A stretch of DNA of 64,000 bases from Nelumbo lutea (taxonomy: Eukaryota; Streptophyta; Magnoliopsida; Proteales; Nelumbonaceae), in contig JAKGHH010000005.1 of NCBI GenBank assembly GCA_022828595.1, forward strand, positions 26,362,193 through 26,426,192, given 5' to 3'. Of the stretch, positions 23,090 to 34,523 are shown in pieces. Within the stretch, counting starts at the first letter, position 1. Each line of letters opens with the position of its first letter. Position numbers and translations under genes: made by a program. A model generated the notes under the pieces. It made no database searches. It saw nothing but the letters and a program-made list of their open reading frames with translations, and had not been told where the DNA came from.

Positions 23090-23158
23090 AAATCAAGTTT
23101 CCTTTGTCTGGTAGAGTGCATGTGAGTCAAATTAATGGCTATCTTCGATTGTCTAGAG
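23090..23158 (+). CDS. P4H1: P4H1-like prolyl 4-hydroxylase, exon 3
   Basis: A 69-nt exon between TTTATGTCTAG and GTTGGTC. With the G from exon 2 it reads EIKFPLSGRVHV and then SQINGYLRLSR, ending phase 1. Joined to exon 4 it gives RLSRGISHWVDDKDAE, which matches the stem of eudicot P4H1-type proteins (NGFLRLPRGISNW in homologues, from memory). Exons 2 and 4 would also join in frame without it, so it could be skipped. I accept it because phase, both splice sites, motif order and spacing to NGYLRL all fit. Confidence 0.75.
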
Positions 23159-23778
23159 GTTGGTCTGATTCTTATTATTGCTTAGATTTTAAGTATTTTG
23201 AACTATTATTCATGTGGACAAAATTGAATTTTATATGGAAAGTTCTTCACCTTGTTAGCTTAAGTGTAGACATGTTTTTACAGCGCACTCTATAATGTAG
23301 GTATTATTTGAGGGACCCAAGTTTCATTTGTGGAATCTATATAGCCTTTATGGAGGGCTCTTGTTGTTTTTCATTTGTTCTATCTTGAAGTATGTAAATA
23401 CATTCTTCCATCTATTTATTATTATTTTATTATTATTATTATTACTACTTTTTTCTTTTTTGTTTGTTTAACATATTTTGACATCATAATTTTGTATAGC
23501 AGTCTAAAACTTTGAAAAATTATTTCTAAAAAGCAATTTTGATTTTGTTTTATTTGCTTTACTGTGTACAATGTTTTAAGCGATCCATAATCAGAACAAT
23601 CCTTTTCTATTCATAGATGTTTATGGATGCTTAAATATTTACATAAACATGCAACAGTATTATTCCAAAATCTATTTCTGAAGAATTGGAGGTTAACATC
23701 CAATATATTCAGTTAATTTGGAATTTGCTTGACTTTTATTTGTTTGAACTCTGAATCCTCATTGACTTTCAGTTTCAG
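23159..23778 (+). other. Intron 3
   Basis: A 620-bp intron with donor GTTGGT (weaker than consensus) and acceptor TTTCAG. It includes a TTATTA-rich microsatellite at about 23418-23445. No mobile element is recognised. Confidence 0.65.
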
Positions 23779-23831
23779 GCATATCACATTGGGTGGATGA
23801 CAAAGATGCAGAAGTTTTACGTCTTGGATTT
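23779..23831 (+). CDS. P4H1: P4H1-like prolyl 4-hydroxylase, exon 4
   Basis: A 53-nt exon between CAGTTTCAG and GTATGTTC. It completes a Gly codon and reads GISHWVDDKDAEVLRLGF, ending in phase 0. Arabidopsis P4H1 has SRWANDKDAELLRIGN at this place (from memory). It forms the stem just before the catalytic domain. Confidence 0.9.
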
Positions 23832-24744
23832 GTATGTTCTAGTTCCTATGGTTTTTACCTACCTACCATTCATTCCTGTCTGTCATTGAGCATCTCCTGA
23901 TTGAGAAACTATTATATTGCACTGTAAATGTGGTAAAAAGTTTCCAATTTTCTGCTTGACTAAAATAGCTAATTCGATATTTGTTTCTTCTATTTTGTAT
24001 TTAATGATAAAATCTATTAGCTCTGAATAAGTATTGGTTTTTTCACAAGTAATTGGATATAATCTATTTGCTTATAGAAGAAGTTTTGTGGATTAATTTT
24101 TGATAGAAATTACAAACAAATCTATAGGTCTTTGTCGTTGATCCTTAGAAACATGTATCCTATCCTTTTCCTTTTCTCCCTTGTTAGACATGTCTTGGTA
24201 ATGGGTATTCATTTAGTTTGTGGTCTGATTTTTTAGGTGATGATTTCATTGAGGCTGAAGTGTCTAATATTCTATTCAAACCTTAACCTGATTTTGCCCC
24301 TCCTAGGTCTGAAGATTGATGATATTGCTTGATTGCTTTTACCTTTGGCACTTTGAATGAGGTCAACCACAATCCACCATGTTTGACCATTGATTTTGGC
24401 CTCTATTTCCTTTATTGGTTTTCTTGCCTAAATCCTTTTCCCAATCCATTATCTCTATTTTTTTCTGGAAATATTGTCTCTTATCTGCAATTCTGCATAA
24501 AGAAGGTAGGACAAAACTTGACTTTTGTGGAGGATTTGGTTACAATGGATTGTTTCTTGCATTTACATTAGATGAGGGAATCCCCAAGAAAAATATCCAA
24601 TTGTAGATTGATGGGTGTTAAGACACCCGGTTCATTTAGAATCAAAATAGGTTTAAAGATGAACCAGGGAGAAAAGGGGAAAGAACAAAGCTCTCTCAAC
24701 AGTGCCATGAAGGTAATGAGTGATCCCATGGACCGTAGATAGAT
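23832..24744 (+). other. Intron 4, left end, nothing recognised
   Basis: AT-rich intron DNA after the exon 4 donor. Frames at 24329-24606 have no recognisable domain. Confidence 0.5.
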
Positions 24745-25291
24745 GAAAATTGCACAAAGCAGACTGGTGTTTCTTCTGCAAATCCAATGGTGAGGATTGC
24801 TTCCACCTGTTTTTATCTTGCTTTGTTGCTAGAACTATTTGGTTTTGGATATTTGCCCTTTTTAGTTGCAGGTGGTTGCTGCCAGCAGAAGTCTCTCAGT
24901 TGTTTGAACCCTCAATCCTTGGTCGGCAATTAAAGAGGAAGATTAATGTGGAGGTGCATTAGGGCAGCTTCTTTATGGACTATTTTGGAGGAAAGGAACA
25001 CTAGAATCTTCCACAATAAGGAGAGAAGCCTTTCTGGGTTGAAGGACTGCATATTGATAAGGGCAATACACTGGTTGAGAACAACAAACTTATCCCAACT
25101 TTTTTCCTTTGATGACTTTTGGAGGAACTGGTCAACAGTGGCCAGCACTTCATCCTCAAAACAGAGTTATGTTGCAGTTTGGGCCCCTCCTGAGGATTTT
25201 ATTAAACTAAAATTTGATGGGAGCAGCCAAGGTAACCTTGGCCCCTTTGGTATAGGAGTCTTGAGAGATAAGGACCGCAATGTTTTAGCAT

Positions 25292-26044
25292 CACTGTGGG
25301 AAGAAAGAAATTCACAATTTTTTTTTTAGATAAGGAAAGAACTCTGGAAGACCTATTAGACCTAATACTTTTAAGGGCTGCCCACTGGCTAAAATCTATG
25401 GAATTGTTTACAGACTTTCCTATGGCTGACCTGTTAAGAAACTGGAAAGAGATAGCTACCTCTACTCTGTGTAAGAAGACTCTTAGTTCCTCATGGTCCC
25501 CTCCTCCCTCTGGATTTATAAAATTGAATTTTGATGGTAGTAGTTTAAGGAAACCAGGGCCCTCTGGGATTGGGGGAGTATTCAGGAATGAGGAAGGGAT
25601 TGTTATTGCTTTGTTCTCAGGCCCTGTTGGAGAAGGAGACTCACTTAGGGCTGAGATCCTTGCAGCTCTGGAAGGAATTCAAAGAGCAATGGAACTAAAT
25701 ATCAGTTGTTTGATCCTGGAAGGTGATTCAAAGGTGGTGATTAGTTGGTTGAAGAAAGAGGATAGTGGTTTGTGGAGCTATAACAATGAAAAGAAAAAAT
25801 TCTTATGGCTGTGTAGGGACATTGAGATACAATACAGCTGGGTGAAGAGGACCGCTAATTCATTTGCAGATGGGTTGGCCAAGCAAGGGGTGAATAGGGA
25901 GTCTATCTTTTGGGCTAATTTTTAATTTCCTTTCATTGTATTTTGTTGATGGGGAGCTAAGACATTTTATCTCCCCCTTTTGTATCTAAAGCTTCACAAA
26001 TCTTTACATAATTAATAAAGTTTTTGTTATTGATCCAAAAAAAA
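25292..26044 (+). mobile_element. Nested 5'-truncated LINE
   Basis: A 753-bp insertion flanked by a perfect 13-bp direct repeat, AATGTTTTAGCAT, at 25279-25291 and 26045-26057. It ends in a poly-A run that merges with the repeat. It carries the LINE 3' end with one intact RNase H frame. Target duplication, tail and truncation are all hallmarks of target-primed reverse transcription. Confidence 0.92.
25296..25925 (+). CDS. LINE RNase H domain, open fragment
   Basis: A 209-codon frame. After a linker (DLLRNWKEIATSTL) it carries the plant LINE RNase H domain at about residues 73-205. Visible motifs are IKLNFDGSS (first Asp), RAEILAALEG (Glu), LEGDSKVVISWL (Asp) and ADGLAKQGV (last Asp), so the catalytic set looks complete. 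The family removes RNA from RNA/DNA hybrids during retrotransposition. The start codon is only the first Met of a truncated pol frame, so this is a fragment and not an independent gene. Confidence 0.8.
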   Translation: MGRKKFTIFFLDKERTLEDLLDLILLRAAHWLKSMELFTDFPMADLLRNWKEIATSTLCKKTLSSSWSPPPSGFIKLNFDGSSLRKPGPSGIGGVFRNEEGIVIALFSGPVGEGDSLRAEILAALEGIQRAMELNISCLILEGDSKVVISWLKKEDSGLWSYNNEKKKFLWLCRDIEIQYSWVKRTANSFADGLAKQGVNRESIFWANF

Positions 26045-26530
26045 AATGTTTTAGCATTATTCTCAGGCCCAGTTGGTTTAGGAGACTTTACCAAAGCAGA
26101 GCTACTAGCTGCTGTACAAGGGATTCAGCTAGCCAGTCAACTTGGTCTAGAAAGGCTAATAATTGGAGGAGATTCCCAGGTTGTTATGGGATGGTTGCTG
26201 GATCTGGATTCAACTGTCTGGGGTTTAAGAGATCTTAAGAAGGTGGTTTGGTTAACAAGGAATGTGATAGTGAAGATCCAATGGGTAAGAAGATTGTCAA
26301 ATGAGATGGCTGATTCTCTTGCAAAATAAGGGGTTAACAGGCATTCTCTGTTCTGGGCAGCTTTGTAATTGTGTATAATCTCTCTTCTAGTGGGTTACTT
26401 GTATTTTCATGTAGTTCTGTTATTTTCTTAAGAGTGATGCTGTACCTTGAGCCTCTCTCTGGGTTTATTTGTAATAGATCAATCCTTTGATTAATGAATT
26501 ATTTTTCAATTGTCAAGAAAAAAAAAACAT

Positions 26531-26809
26531 TGGACACAGCAGACACAGACTGATCGACAACTTGGACAGCATGAGTCATCCTAAGGTAAATAAAACAGCC
26601 AACAAGTTGGCAATATAGAGAGGGATCCTGCAGTGGTTCATTATCATAAGGGGGATATTAATATTTAAGTCCATAGGAGTATTGACTTGTTTGGTGCCAT
26701 TAACATGAGCAAGTCAAATCAGATCCAATGTATATTTTCGTTCATTCACAAAGTGTTCATGGGAAGAGTGAGACAGAATGTCTTTCCAGATTTATTCTGC
26801 AATACTAGT
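26531..26809. other. Spacer between two LINEs
   Basis: No coding or repeat signature is recognised in these 280 bases. Confidence 0.4.
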
Positions 26810-27345
26810 TCACTTCTCTTATCTCTGAAATGAAGGAAGCTTTCATGAAGACAGTGGGCAATATCTCTTATTATTTAAGGCTTTTAGAACAAGTTTGGTA
26901 GGCTATTTTGTTAATTCTGACCTAGAGAAGGAGGAGGAGGTGTTGAAGTGGGTTGCTTCTGGGTGGCAAACAAAGGGAAAAAAATTAAGGTTAGGAAACT
27001 CAATACAGGTTTCTTACTCTTTATTTTGAGCAGCTTGGAGAAGGCCAATGAAGTTTTGAACTGGGAAATCATTCAAGTGAGATCACCAAAGTTGAGGTTG
27101 GGCAGGTGTACTAGTTGGTGTGATTTGGGAGTTTAGGGCTAGAGGTCTTGTATGGATTAATGTTTTTTGTATCCCTCTTCATATATGGTATTTGTAGACA
27201 TTCCATGATGTGGGGCATGCGTGTGGGAGATTTAGAAAAACTGACCCTTGCACAAACAGGTGGAAAAATCTGATAATGGCATGGATACTGGTTGAAGTTG
27301 ATGAGATTCACTCAATCATGATGTCGTGGGAGAATGTTTCGATCT
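26810..27345 (+). pseudogene. LINE ORF1 relic (DUF4283-like)
   Basis: Combined frames read EEEVLKWVASGWQTKGKKIK, then KIKVRKLNTGFLLFILSSLE and VLNWEIIQVRSPKLRLGR. After frame changes, pieces equivalent to GVPLHIW...GACGRF.KTDP and MAWILVEVDEIHSI follow. This is the nucleic-acid-binding ORF1 protein of plant LINEs. Stops and frameshifts are present. Confidence 0.65.
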
Positions 27346-28429
27346 AAGAATAGCGGTTGAGGGTTGCTTCCCTTGGTAGTGGCTCACAAATTTTGCAGCT
27401 GTAGAGGTTGGAAATCAGTGGTAAATGAACAATCAAGAGGTGTTAGGGAGGAAGTTGAAAGGTCAGGGGGTGGAGTTTCAGAGGTTGAAGACAAGGGTAT
27501 TTTGGGAGATAAACATTATTTTAAGAATGAGAACAGTGGCTGAATTGATGAACTTGTGGGGACTGGTGTTATCTCCTAGGAATAAAAAATATCTGTGTTT
27601 CTGGACCCCAGGTCTTTAATTTATATGGGGCTGAGCCGGCTCTTGGTTTTGAAGTTGGGCTTGGGTTAACCTATTTTGACTTCAACTAAATTTGAAACAG
27701 GTAAATTTTATGGGTTAGAAAAGGGGTCAGCTGAGAAGTTGTAAGAAGATGATATTGAGAGGTGATCGAAAATGATAAGCTGGTAATTGTGGCGATGTCT
27801 GGAACCACCAAGAAAAAGGTAGGAACTAAAGATTAGAAGGACACATTGAATGCAAGGAAACAATTGGAAAAATCTACTGTTGGGGTTTTGGAAAGCAAAA
27901 GCATAGAAGTGAGAGGTAGGGGGAATTTCATTTGTATATCACAAAATGCAACTACAAAGATCATGAATTGAACAAGGAAGCAAGAAGCAAGAAGGTGAAT
28001 AAAGTTATCAACCAAAGAAAAGAGGCAAGAAAAACGATAATGTCTAATAGAGTTGGGGAGACCATAGGTTCTTTGGATGGAGTTAATTGAGGAGTGACAC
28101 TAAACAGGGTTGGGCTTAAAGACATTGGAGTGGAGATGGAACTACTTGAAGACATTTTAGAAAATTATAACTCGATCGATAATTTCTATTACCAACCATA
28201 GAGGTGAGTTTGTTTATTTCAAAAGAATAACTTTTTGAGTTTGGTGCTAGGAGAAATGATAGTCTAGGAACTCATAAGTACTAACTACTAAACTTAGATT
28301 GAGGGGCTTAGATAAAATGATGTAAAGTTAGAAAGAACATTAATAGAAAGTGAAGTTGAAAAAGTGGGTGAGAATCTGGGAAGGTTTGGATTGGCCGAAA
28401 ATGTCCGAGGAGAATTAGAGGTGGCTTGA
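27346..28429. other. Unassigned segment of the LINE
   Basis: About 1.1 kb where an endonuclease would be expected. No GDFN or SDH-type motif is recognised in any frame. The open frame 27425-27619 has no domain. Confidence 0.4.
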
Positions 28430-29640
28430 AAGAAAGTTTGAGATGGAGGAAATTAGGGTAGCAATCTTTTCAATGGATAGATCTAAAGCACCAAGACTTG
28501 ATGGATTCACCATGGCTTTTTACTAGGATTGCTAGGAGATACTAAAGCAAGATATCATTAAAGTCTTCAATGAATTTTTCCATAGGGGGTGATAAATTTG
28601 GGGATGAACTCAACCTTTATTGCTTTGGTCCCAAAGAATGTGGGAGCAAGTTAACCAAGAGACTTTAGGCCCATCAGTTTGGTTAATAGCTTGTATAAGA
28701 TAATTGCTAAGGTCCTGTCAAGAAGAATTAGAGAGGTGCTTCTGGATCTAATTTCATAGAATCAAGGAGCTTTTGTGGGAAATAGATAGATTTTGGTTGT
28801 GGATCAAATTTTAATTACCAATGAATGTGTTGAGGATTTGAGGAGAACAAGGAAGAAAGGGATTGTGTGCAAGTTGGGCCTAGAGACGGCCCATGACATG
28901 GTTGATTGGTCTTTTCTGATGTAAGTGTTGGATTGCTTTGGCTCTAGGAGAAATGGTGCAAATGGATACTAGGTTGTATTGAGACTTGTCATTATTCCAT
29001 CCTAGTGAGTGGAACTATAGTGGATCATTTTTCAACTATTAGGGGAATTAGACAAGGGGACCCCCTCTCTCATTTTCTTTTTACCTTGATTGCAGAAGTG
29101 TTGGAGAGGTTAATTGAGAGAGCAGAATCTAAAAGTCTTGTGAGTGGGTGGAGGGTTGGAAAAGATAGTATACCTGTTACCCACTTACAGTTTGCTGATG
29201 ATACAATTTTGTTTTGTGAGGGGGAGGATGTGAGATGGGCTAGAAATTTGAAATTGGTGATCCAAGTATTTGAGCAAATGTCAAATATGAAGGTGAATTT
29301 TGATAAGAGTTGTGTGGTGGGGATTAATATGGAAGAGAGAACTATAAGGGAAAGGGCTGATGGTTTGGGGTATGTGGTATTTCAATGGTCTATGAATTAT
29401 TTGGGGATGCCCCTAGGGGATAGCCCGAGGAAAGAGAGTTTTTGGTGCCCTGTAATTGATAGATTTCAAAAGAAGTTAGCCTCTTGGAAGAAGAATTACT
29501 TATCTCTGGGTGGTAGAAGCACATTGGTTAAGTCCACATTGGCTAGTTTGCCTGTGTATTACCTATCAGTTTTTAGAATTCTGTGAAGATAAGTAGAATT
29601 TTGGAAAAGTTGATGAAGCACTTCTTGTGGGAACTAGGGG
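28430..29640 (+). pseudogene. LINE reverse transcriptase
   Basis: Early motifs are broken (AIFSMDRSKAPRLDGFTMAF, then FRPISLVNSLYKIIAKVL-like in another frame). From 29005 to 29586 a 193-codon open frame carries IRGIRQGDPLSHFLF, LQFADDTILFCEG (the catalytic FADD box), NFDKSCVVGIN, MNYLGMPLGDSPRKESFW and WKKNYLSLGGRSTLVKSTLA. The palm and thumb are therefore intact over this stretch, while the fingers are interrupted by stops. Confidence 0.85.
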
Positions 29641-29759
29641 AGGAGAGGAAGGATCATAGGGTAAACTGGGAATTGGTTTCTAAAAGTAGGGCTGGTGGAG
29701 GGTTAGGATTAGGTAACATTCGAAAGAAAGATGAAGCTTTGTTAGGAAAATGACTATGG

Positions 29760-30680
29760 AGGTTGGAAGGTGAGAGGGGGAAGTTGTGGACTAGGGTAAT
29801 TTTGATTATTCATGGTTGGGCAGAGGATGGCTGGGACACCAGGTCTTTGTTAAGGTCAATTGGAGCATCTTCTTGGAAATCCATACATGCCATTCTACCT
29901 TCTTTTGTGCAATACATCAGGTATATGACCTTTGCTCTGGGAATCATGTAAAATTTTGGGAGCACATTTAGGTGGGTGATTTACCTTCAACAAACCAATT
30001 TCCTTCCCTATTTTCACTTTCCCGGTATAAAGGCAAGGTTGTGTCTAGTTTTCTGGTTCCTTCTCAGTCTAACTTTGGGTTTGATTGGGATCTGGGGCTT
30101 AGGAGAGGCCTAAGGGATTTCGAAGCTGAAAATGTAATGAATCTGATTCAGATCTTAAATGGGGTGGTGTTGGATCACTCTGAGAGGGATAAGAGACTAC
30201 GGACTCTAGCTCCCTCCTGGACATTCTCTTGTGCTTCCTTCTTTAAGTCCCTCTTGCATGCAATTAGTAACCTTGCACAAAATTTTCTAGTAAAGTTTTG
30301 GGTGAGCTGATTCCTCTGAGGATTGGCTTTCTGTTGGGAAACCTTCTTTGAAAGATGCAACACCAGTGAGTTACTCCAAAGAAAAAGGCCTTTTTTGGTG
30401 CTTGTCTCTGAGTTGGTGCATTCTTTGCATGTCTAATGGTGGAAGCTCCTACCATTTATTAATTTCTTGCCCTTTTGCTTCTGTAATTTGGGACTGGTTT
30501 CTTTCTCTATTTGGTTGCAGGTGGACTCCTTCGTCCAACATTCAAAGCTTGTTTAGCTCTTCGTTCCTTAGATGGCCAAAGAAAAGGGGAAGGATTACGC
30601 GGAGATGTGTAAGGGCTGCTACTTGCTGGACTCTATGGGAGGAAAGGAATTCTGAAAAGGAAAGAAGTGAATAATGTATT
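29760..30680 (+). pseudogene. LINE zf-RVT domain relic
   Basis: Frames at 29763-29951, 29972-30310 and 30348-30674 cover the linker (LPSTNQFPSLFSLSRYKGKV) and the zinc-binding domain (SWCILCMSNGGSSYHLLISC, with Cys and His in order, then WDWFLSLFG). They are separated by frameshifts. Confidence 0.7.
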
Positions 30681-30722
30681 ATTGAAGTAAAAAAAGTTAG
30701 GTTGGTGCACTAGCCAAAATTT

Positions 30723-31220
30723 GTGGAGCAGTTGGAGCTGTTTGGTGATGTTTCTACGGATAAGTTGCTGAACAGCTGGGCGAAGGTGGCTAATTTTGCT
30801 CATGCTCGATTTTCTGTTTCTCCTGTGTGGTCACCACTTGGCAGTGGATTTATAAAGCTAAATTTTGATGGAAGTAGTGAGGGCAGTCTAGGTCCTTCAG
30901 GTGTAGGAGGTGTCTTCAGAGATGAGGACGGGAAGGTGATTTCAATGTATTCAGGTTCCATTGGGGTTGGGGACTCTCTTAAAGCTGAGATCTATGCTGT
31001 ACTGGAGGGTATTAGAAAGAGTTAGGAACTGAATATACCGAAGTTAATTGTTTCAAGGGGACTCAAAGTTGGTGTTAAGCTGGTTAGAGAAGGAAAGCAG
31101 ACTTTGGAGTTTTGCTAATGAAAGAAGGGAAATCAAATGGCTAACTAGGGGGCTGGACATCCAATTTCAGTGGGGAAAAAGAACAGCAAATGTGTTTGCA
31201 GATGCTTTGGCAAAGTAGGG
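30723..31220 (+). pseudogene. LINE RNase H relic
   Basis: The frame 30723-31025 reads to FIKLNFDGSSEGSLGPSGVG and LKAEIYAVLEGIRKS, then a stop. After a frame change GDSKLVLSWLE-like and ADALAK pieces continue to about 31215. The family Asp, Glu and Asp residues can be traced. It is inactivated by a stop and a frameshift. Confidence 0.75.
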
Positions 31221-31322
31221 GGTAGGAAGGGATCAAAGAGTTAAGCCATTTTAGCTCTCTCTGGATTGCTGTATCTAATTTTTTTATGAATCTAATGAAT
31301 TTCTGTTATAAAAAAAAAAAGA

Positions 31323-31859
31323 AAAAGTGAGTGAGAAAAATTGAAGGAAATTGATTTGTTTACAATTGAAGAAATTGGAATTAAATTAACAAACAATAGT
31401 AGTGGGTTTGAAACTGAATTCGGTGTGGTTCAAGTTGATGAAGAAGAAGCTAGATTAGGATGTTCTGGAAGATAAGGAAGGCAGGAGGAATGGTCATAAC
31501 GATCCTGAAACAGGGAAAAGGGAGGAAGTAAGGACAATAATGGTAGAGGAGAGGTCCCAGGTTCAGTATGTTCCAAAGTGATAAAGGAAGTAGTGTTTTT
31601 GTTTTTTTTTTTCCTTTTCTTTTTGTTCTTGGCTGTTTCCCCCTCAGGTTGCTGGGTATTTGGCATAAGTTGAGAATTTCTCTCTTTGTTTTTTCTTGAA
31701 GTGGGGTTGGTTTTTGTGAAGTTTGTTATTTGGAAGATTGTTTTTTGAAGACTTAGGTGCTTCATTTTGGTAGTTTGTTGGCTCTTTCAGTGATCAGAAT
31801 AAGGAATAAGGTGAGGCCACTGTTACAATGACAAAGGAAGAAGGAAAAGTCACCATCAC
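31323..31859. other. Spacer between opposing LINEs
   Basis: Low-complexity A/G-rich and T-rich sequence. Parts look like a charged LINE ORF1 linker (EDKEGRRNGHNDPETGKREE), but the similarity is too weak to call. Confidence 0.35.
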
Positions 31860-32033
31860 TTTTTTTTTTGTTTTAATAACCGATGATTTTATTAAAGCAA
31901 ATGAAAATGTATAAGTTACATGCATCGGTAGGAGAGATAAAAGCTTTATCTCCCTAATCAAATTTCCTTACAACTGTGCCCCAAAAAATATCCTCCCTCC
32001 CCACCTCTTGCATGGCTAATACATCTACCATAC

Positions 32034-32210
32034 TGTAAAGACTATTAGAACAGACCAACAGAAAGCAGTTAATCAGTTTTACAAGAGGAGGCCACATCAG
32101 CACAACTATTCGTCCACTTGCAACAGCTGTAACAAAAAGAATTCAAAGACTGTAAACAGTATAAGTAGTGAAGCACAAAGAGAAATAAGACAGTAATTCT
32201 TTCGGCATTA

Positions 32211-32245
<35 letters not shown>

Positions 32246-32307
32246 CTTCCAACGAATTCAGGAGGTTGGCTCCCTCGAAGAGCCCTGAGTTAGGCAGGTT
32301 CCTAACA
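32034..32307 (+). repeat. 5' LTR of gypsy A
   Basis: It begins TGTAAAGACTATTAGAACAG and ends TTCCTAACA. It contains GTATAAGTAG and a (CT)n run at about 32214-32243. It is paired with 41710-41984. Confidence 0.93.
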
Positions 32308-32310
32308 AGT

Positions 32311-32322
32311 TGGTATCGGAGC
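32311..32322 (+). other. Primer binding site of gypsy A
   Basis: TGGTATCGGAGC, one base from the tRNA-Met(i) complement, three bases after the 5' LTR. Confidence 0.8.
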
Positions 32323-32326
32323 TAGC

Positions 32327-33820
32327 ATGACCAACACAAGAAACACATCAGTAGACACCCGAGTGGATCAGATGGAGGTAGAGATCCATCGAATGTCTTC
32401 AGATCTCAAAGAAATGAAGGAAGGTTTCACTACTCTCCTCAATCGGTTGGAGTAGGTGGCAACGAACAACGATAGAGGAAGCCAAGAAGAGCACAACAAT
32501 GAAAACAACCGCAGAACAGGACCGGCGGAAACGAGAGCAGCCAAAATTGATTTCCCCATCTTCTCAAGTGGCGACCCAACTCCCTGGATTCTCAGAGCCG
32601 AATGGTACTTCGATTACCATGAGACACATGGGCAAGACAGGGTAGCTCTGGCTTCTGCGCATCTTGAAGGGGAAGCTATCCTCTGGTTTCAATGGTACCG
32701 ATGGGGGCACCCTCGTCAAACTTGGGCTGACTTCAATGATGCCATGACTATCCGTTTTGGATCGTCTGGGTTCGAAGATCACGATGAGAGTTTGGCAAAG
32801 CTACGACAGGTGGGATCAGTTAAAGATTACCAGATGGAGTTTGAAAAGCTGGCCGTGAGAGTCCAAGGGTGGACGGAGAAGGCGTTGGTGGGAATCTTCG
32901 TTGGCGGCCTAAAAGAAGAACTGTGACTGGAAGTGAAGGCGATGCAACCCACTTCGGTCATAAATGCGGCAACGCTAGCAAGATTGTATGAGGATAAGTT
33001 CGCTTGAGCAAGAAAGGTGCAATGGCCATGGGGTCCAGGAACCAGGATGACAACACCAGACAAGGAGGAAGGAATACTGAGCCCAGGCCCCTTGGTTCCT
33101 TTCAAACGGCTGACCTGGGCAAAGATGCAAGCCCGCAAAGACAAAAGACTCTGTTACAATTGCGAAGAGAAATTCGGACCGGGCCATCGATGCAAGAAAC
33201 AACAAGTATTTCTCCTCCAAGCAGAATCCGAAGAGGAAGATGACCTTACCGGTTGCAGGGAATCTAACCTAGGGTGGGAAATACAACCCAATGGCACACC
33301 TGAAATATCTCTACAAGCCCTTACAGGACTTGCGTCCCCTCAAACAATGAGAGTTGTAGGGCTAATCCAGGGACGACAAGTGTCAATCCTCATAGACAAT
33401 GGCAGTTCCCTTAACTTCATAACTCAAGTCTTAGTGGATAAAATGGGACTCCCAGTTCAACCAACAACGAATTTTACGGTTCATGTGGCCAACGGTAATA
33501 GCCTATCTTGCAATAGCATTTGCATGGGCTTACCACTAAAGGTTCAGGATCACCAATTTGTGGTGGACCTTTATCCTCTTCATCTCAGTGGAGCGGACAT
33601 GGTGCTAGGCATTCAATGGTTAAGACAGCTAGGGCCCGTGATCTATGACTGGGCCCGTCTCACCATGGACTTCACATCAGGGAACTCTACAGTCCATCTA
33701 CAAGGGCAAACATGCAAGGGTCCAAGGCCCATCAGTCTTGCAACATTAACAAAGCAAATAGAAGATTCGGATCAGCCCGTATTTATGCACATGCACTCAA
33801 ATTGGACCAGCCCATCTTAA
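32327..33820 (+). pseudogene. Gypsy A gag and protease
   Basis: Gag starts at ATG 32327 (MTNTRNTSVDTRVDQMEVEI) but meets a TAG at 32453. It continues at 32456-32926 with the retrotransposon gag fold (GDPTPWILRAEWYFDYHETH; ILWFQWYRWGH; EFEKLAVRVQGW). After a stop it resumes at 33017-33820 with a CCHC knuckle (CYNCEEKFGPGHRC) and the aspartic protease (VSILIDNGSSLNFI; the usual DSG/DTG triplet is DNG; ADMVLGIQWL). Three interruptions and the altered protease triad indicate loss of function. Confidence 0.88.
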
Positions 33821-34198
33821 GCTAACAACAGCCCAAATGGGCCTAGAGACTTCCAAAGCCGCCTGCAACAACTCCTTCAACAATATGGCAGCGTGTTCGA
33901 AGAACCCCAAGAACTTCCACCACGCCAGGAGCATGACCACCGCATCCCCCTCATGCTGGGAGCTGCCTCAACCAATGTAAGACCCTACCGATACCCTTAC
34001 TTTCAAAAATTTGAAATCGAGAAGCAAGTTCAAGATATGCTTAAGCAAGGGATAATACAACCCAATCATAGCCCATTCTCTTCATCGGTATTATTAGTCA
34101 AAAAGAAGGATGGGACATGGTGATTTTGTATTGGTTACAAAGACCTTAACAATATCACCATTAAAGACCGATTTCCAATACCGGTCATTGATGAGTTG

Positions 34199-34523
34199 TG
34201 ATAGACTTTTCTTTTAAGGCAAGAAAATAACCTATTGTTTTATTGAAAATTTCACTGCCTTGGTTCTGTGTAACCCAAGTTTAAATATAAGAAGTCACTC
34301 AACCAACTCTCCTAAACTCACGCAACCGTCTATCCTATACTTTAGCCTAGTCAAAAGTGAGATATTCCCTCACTCGTTATTTGACTCCTACTCATTTATT
34401 TGACTCATTCTTAAGCCTAACAGCTAGTAGATAAGCATGGCCACGCGTCCTGCACTTCATGCAACGTAGTCCTGATAACGTGGATTCTTGGCACGGTTCC
34501 TTGCTAACTTTCTCCACTTATCA
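34199..34523 (-). repeat. 3' LTR of gypsy B
   Basis: On the + strand it reads TGATAGACTTTTC...CACTTATCA, 325 bp. It lacks about 20 bp (GCCAACAACAACTGGCGCAA) found in the 5' LTR. Confidence 0.92.

Larger units (their letters stand above)
24745..26530 (+). mobile_element. LINE with a second LINE inserted
   Basis: The outer element starts in the zinc-binding domain (KADWCFFCKSNGEDCFHLFL at about 24752) and runs to FIKLKFDGSSQGNLGPFGIG, start of RNase H. It is interrupted at 25292-26044, then resumes NVLALFSGPVGLGDFTKAEL through IGGDSQVVMGWL to MADSLAK, a stop and an A11 tail at about 26518-26528. Removing the insert and one copy of its target duplication restores a continuous RNase H. Stops and frameshifts make the outer element inactive. 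Confidence 0.85.
26810..31322 (+). mobile_element. Near full-length LINE lacking the endonuclease
   Basis: About 4.5 kb in order: ORF1 with a DUF4283-like region (26810-27345), about 1 kb with no recognisable endonuclease, reverse transcriptase (28430-29640), zinc-binding domain (29760-30680), RNase H (30723-31220), and a 3' end with an A11 tail at about 31310-31320. Plant L1-type LINEs carry an APE endonuclease between ORF1 and RT, so it has been deleted or replaced here. Many stops are present; the element is fixed as a relic in intron 4. Confidence 0.8.
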
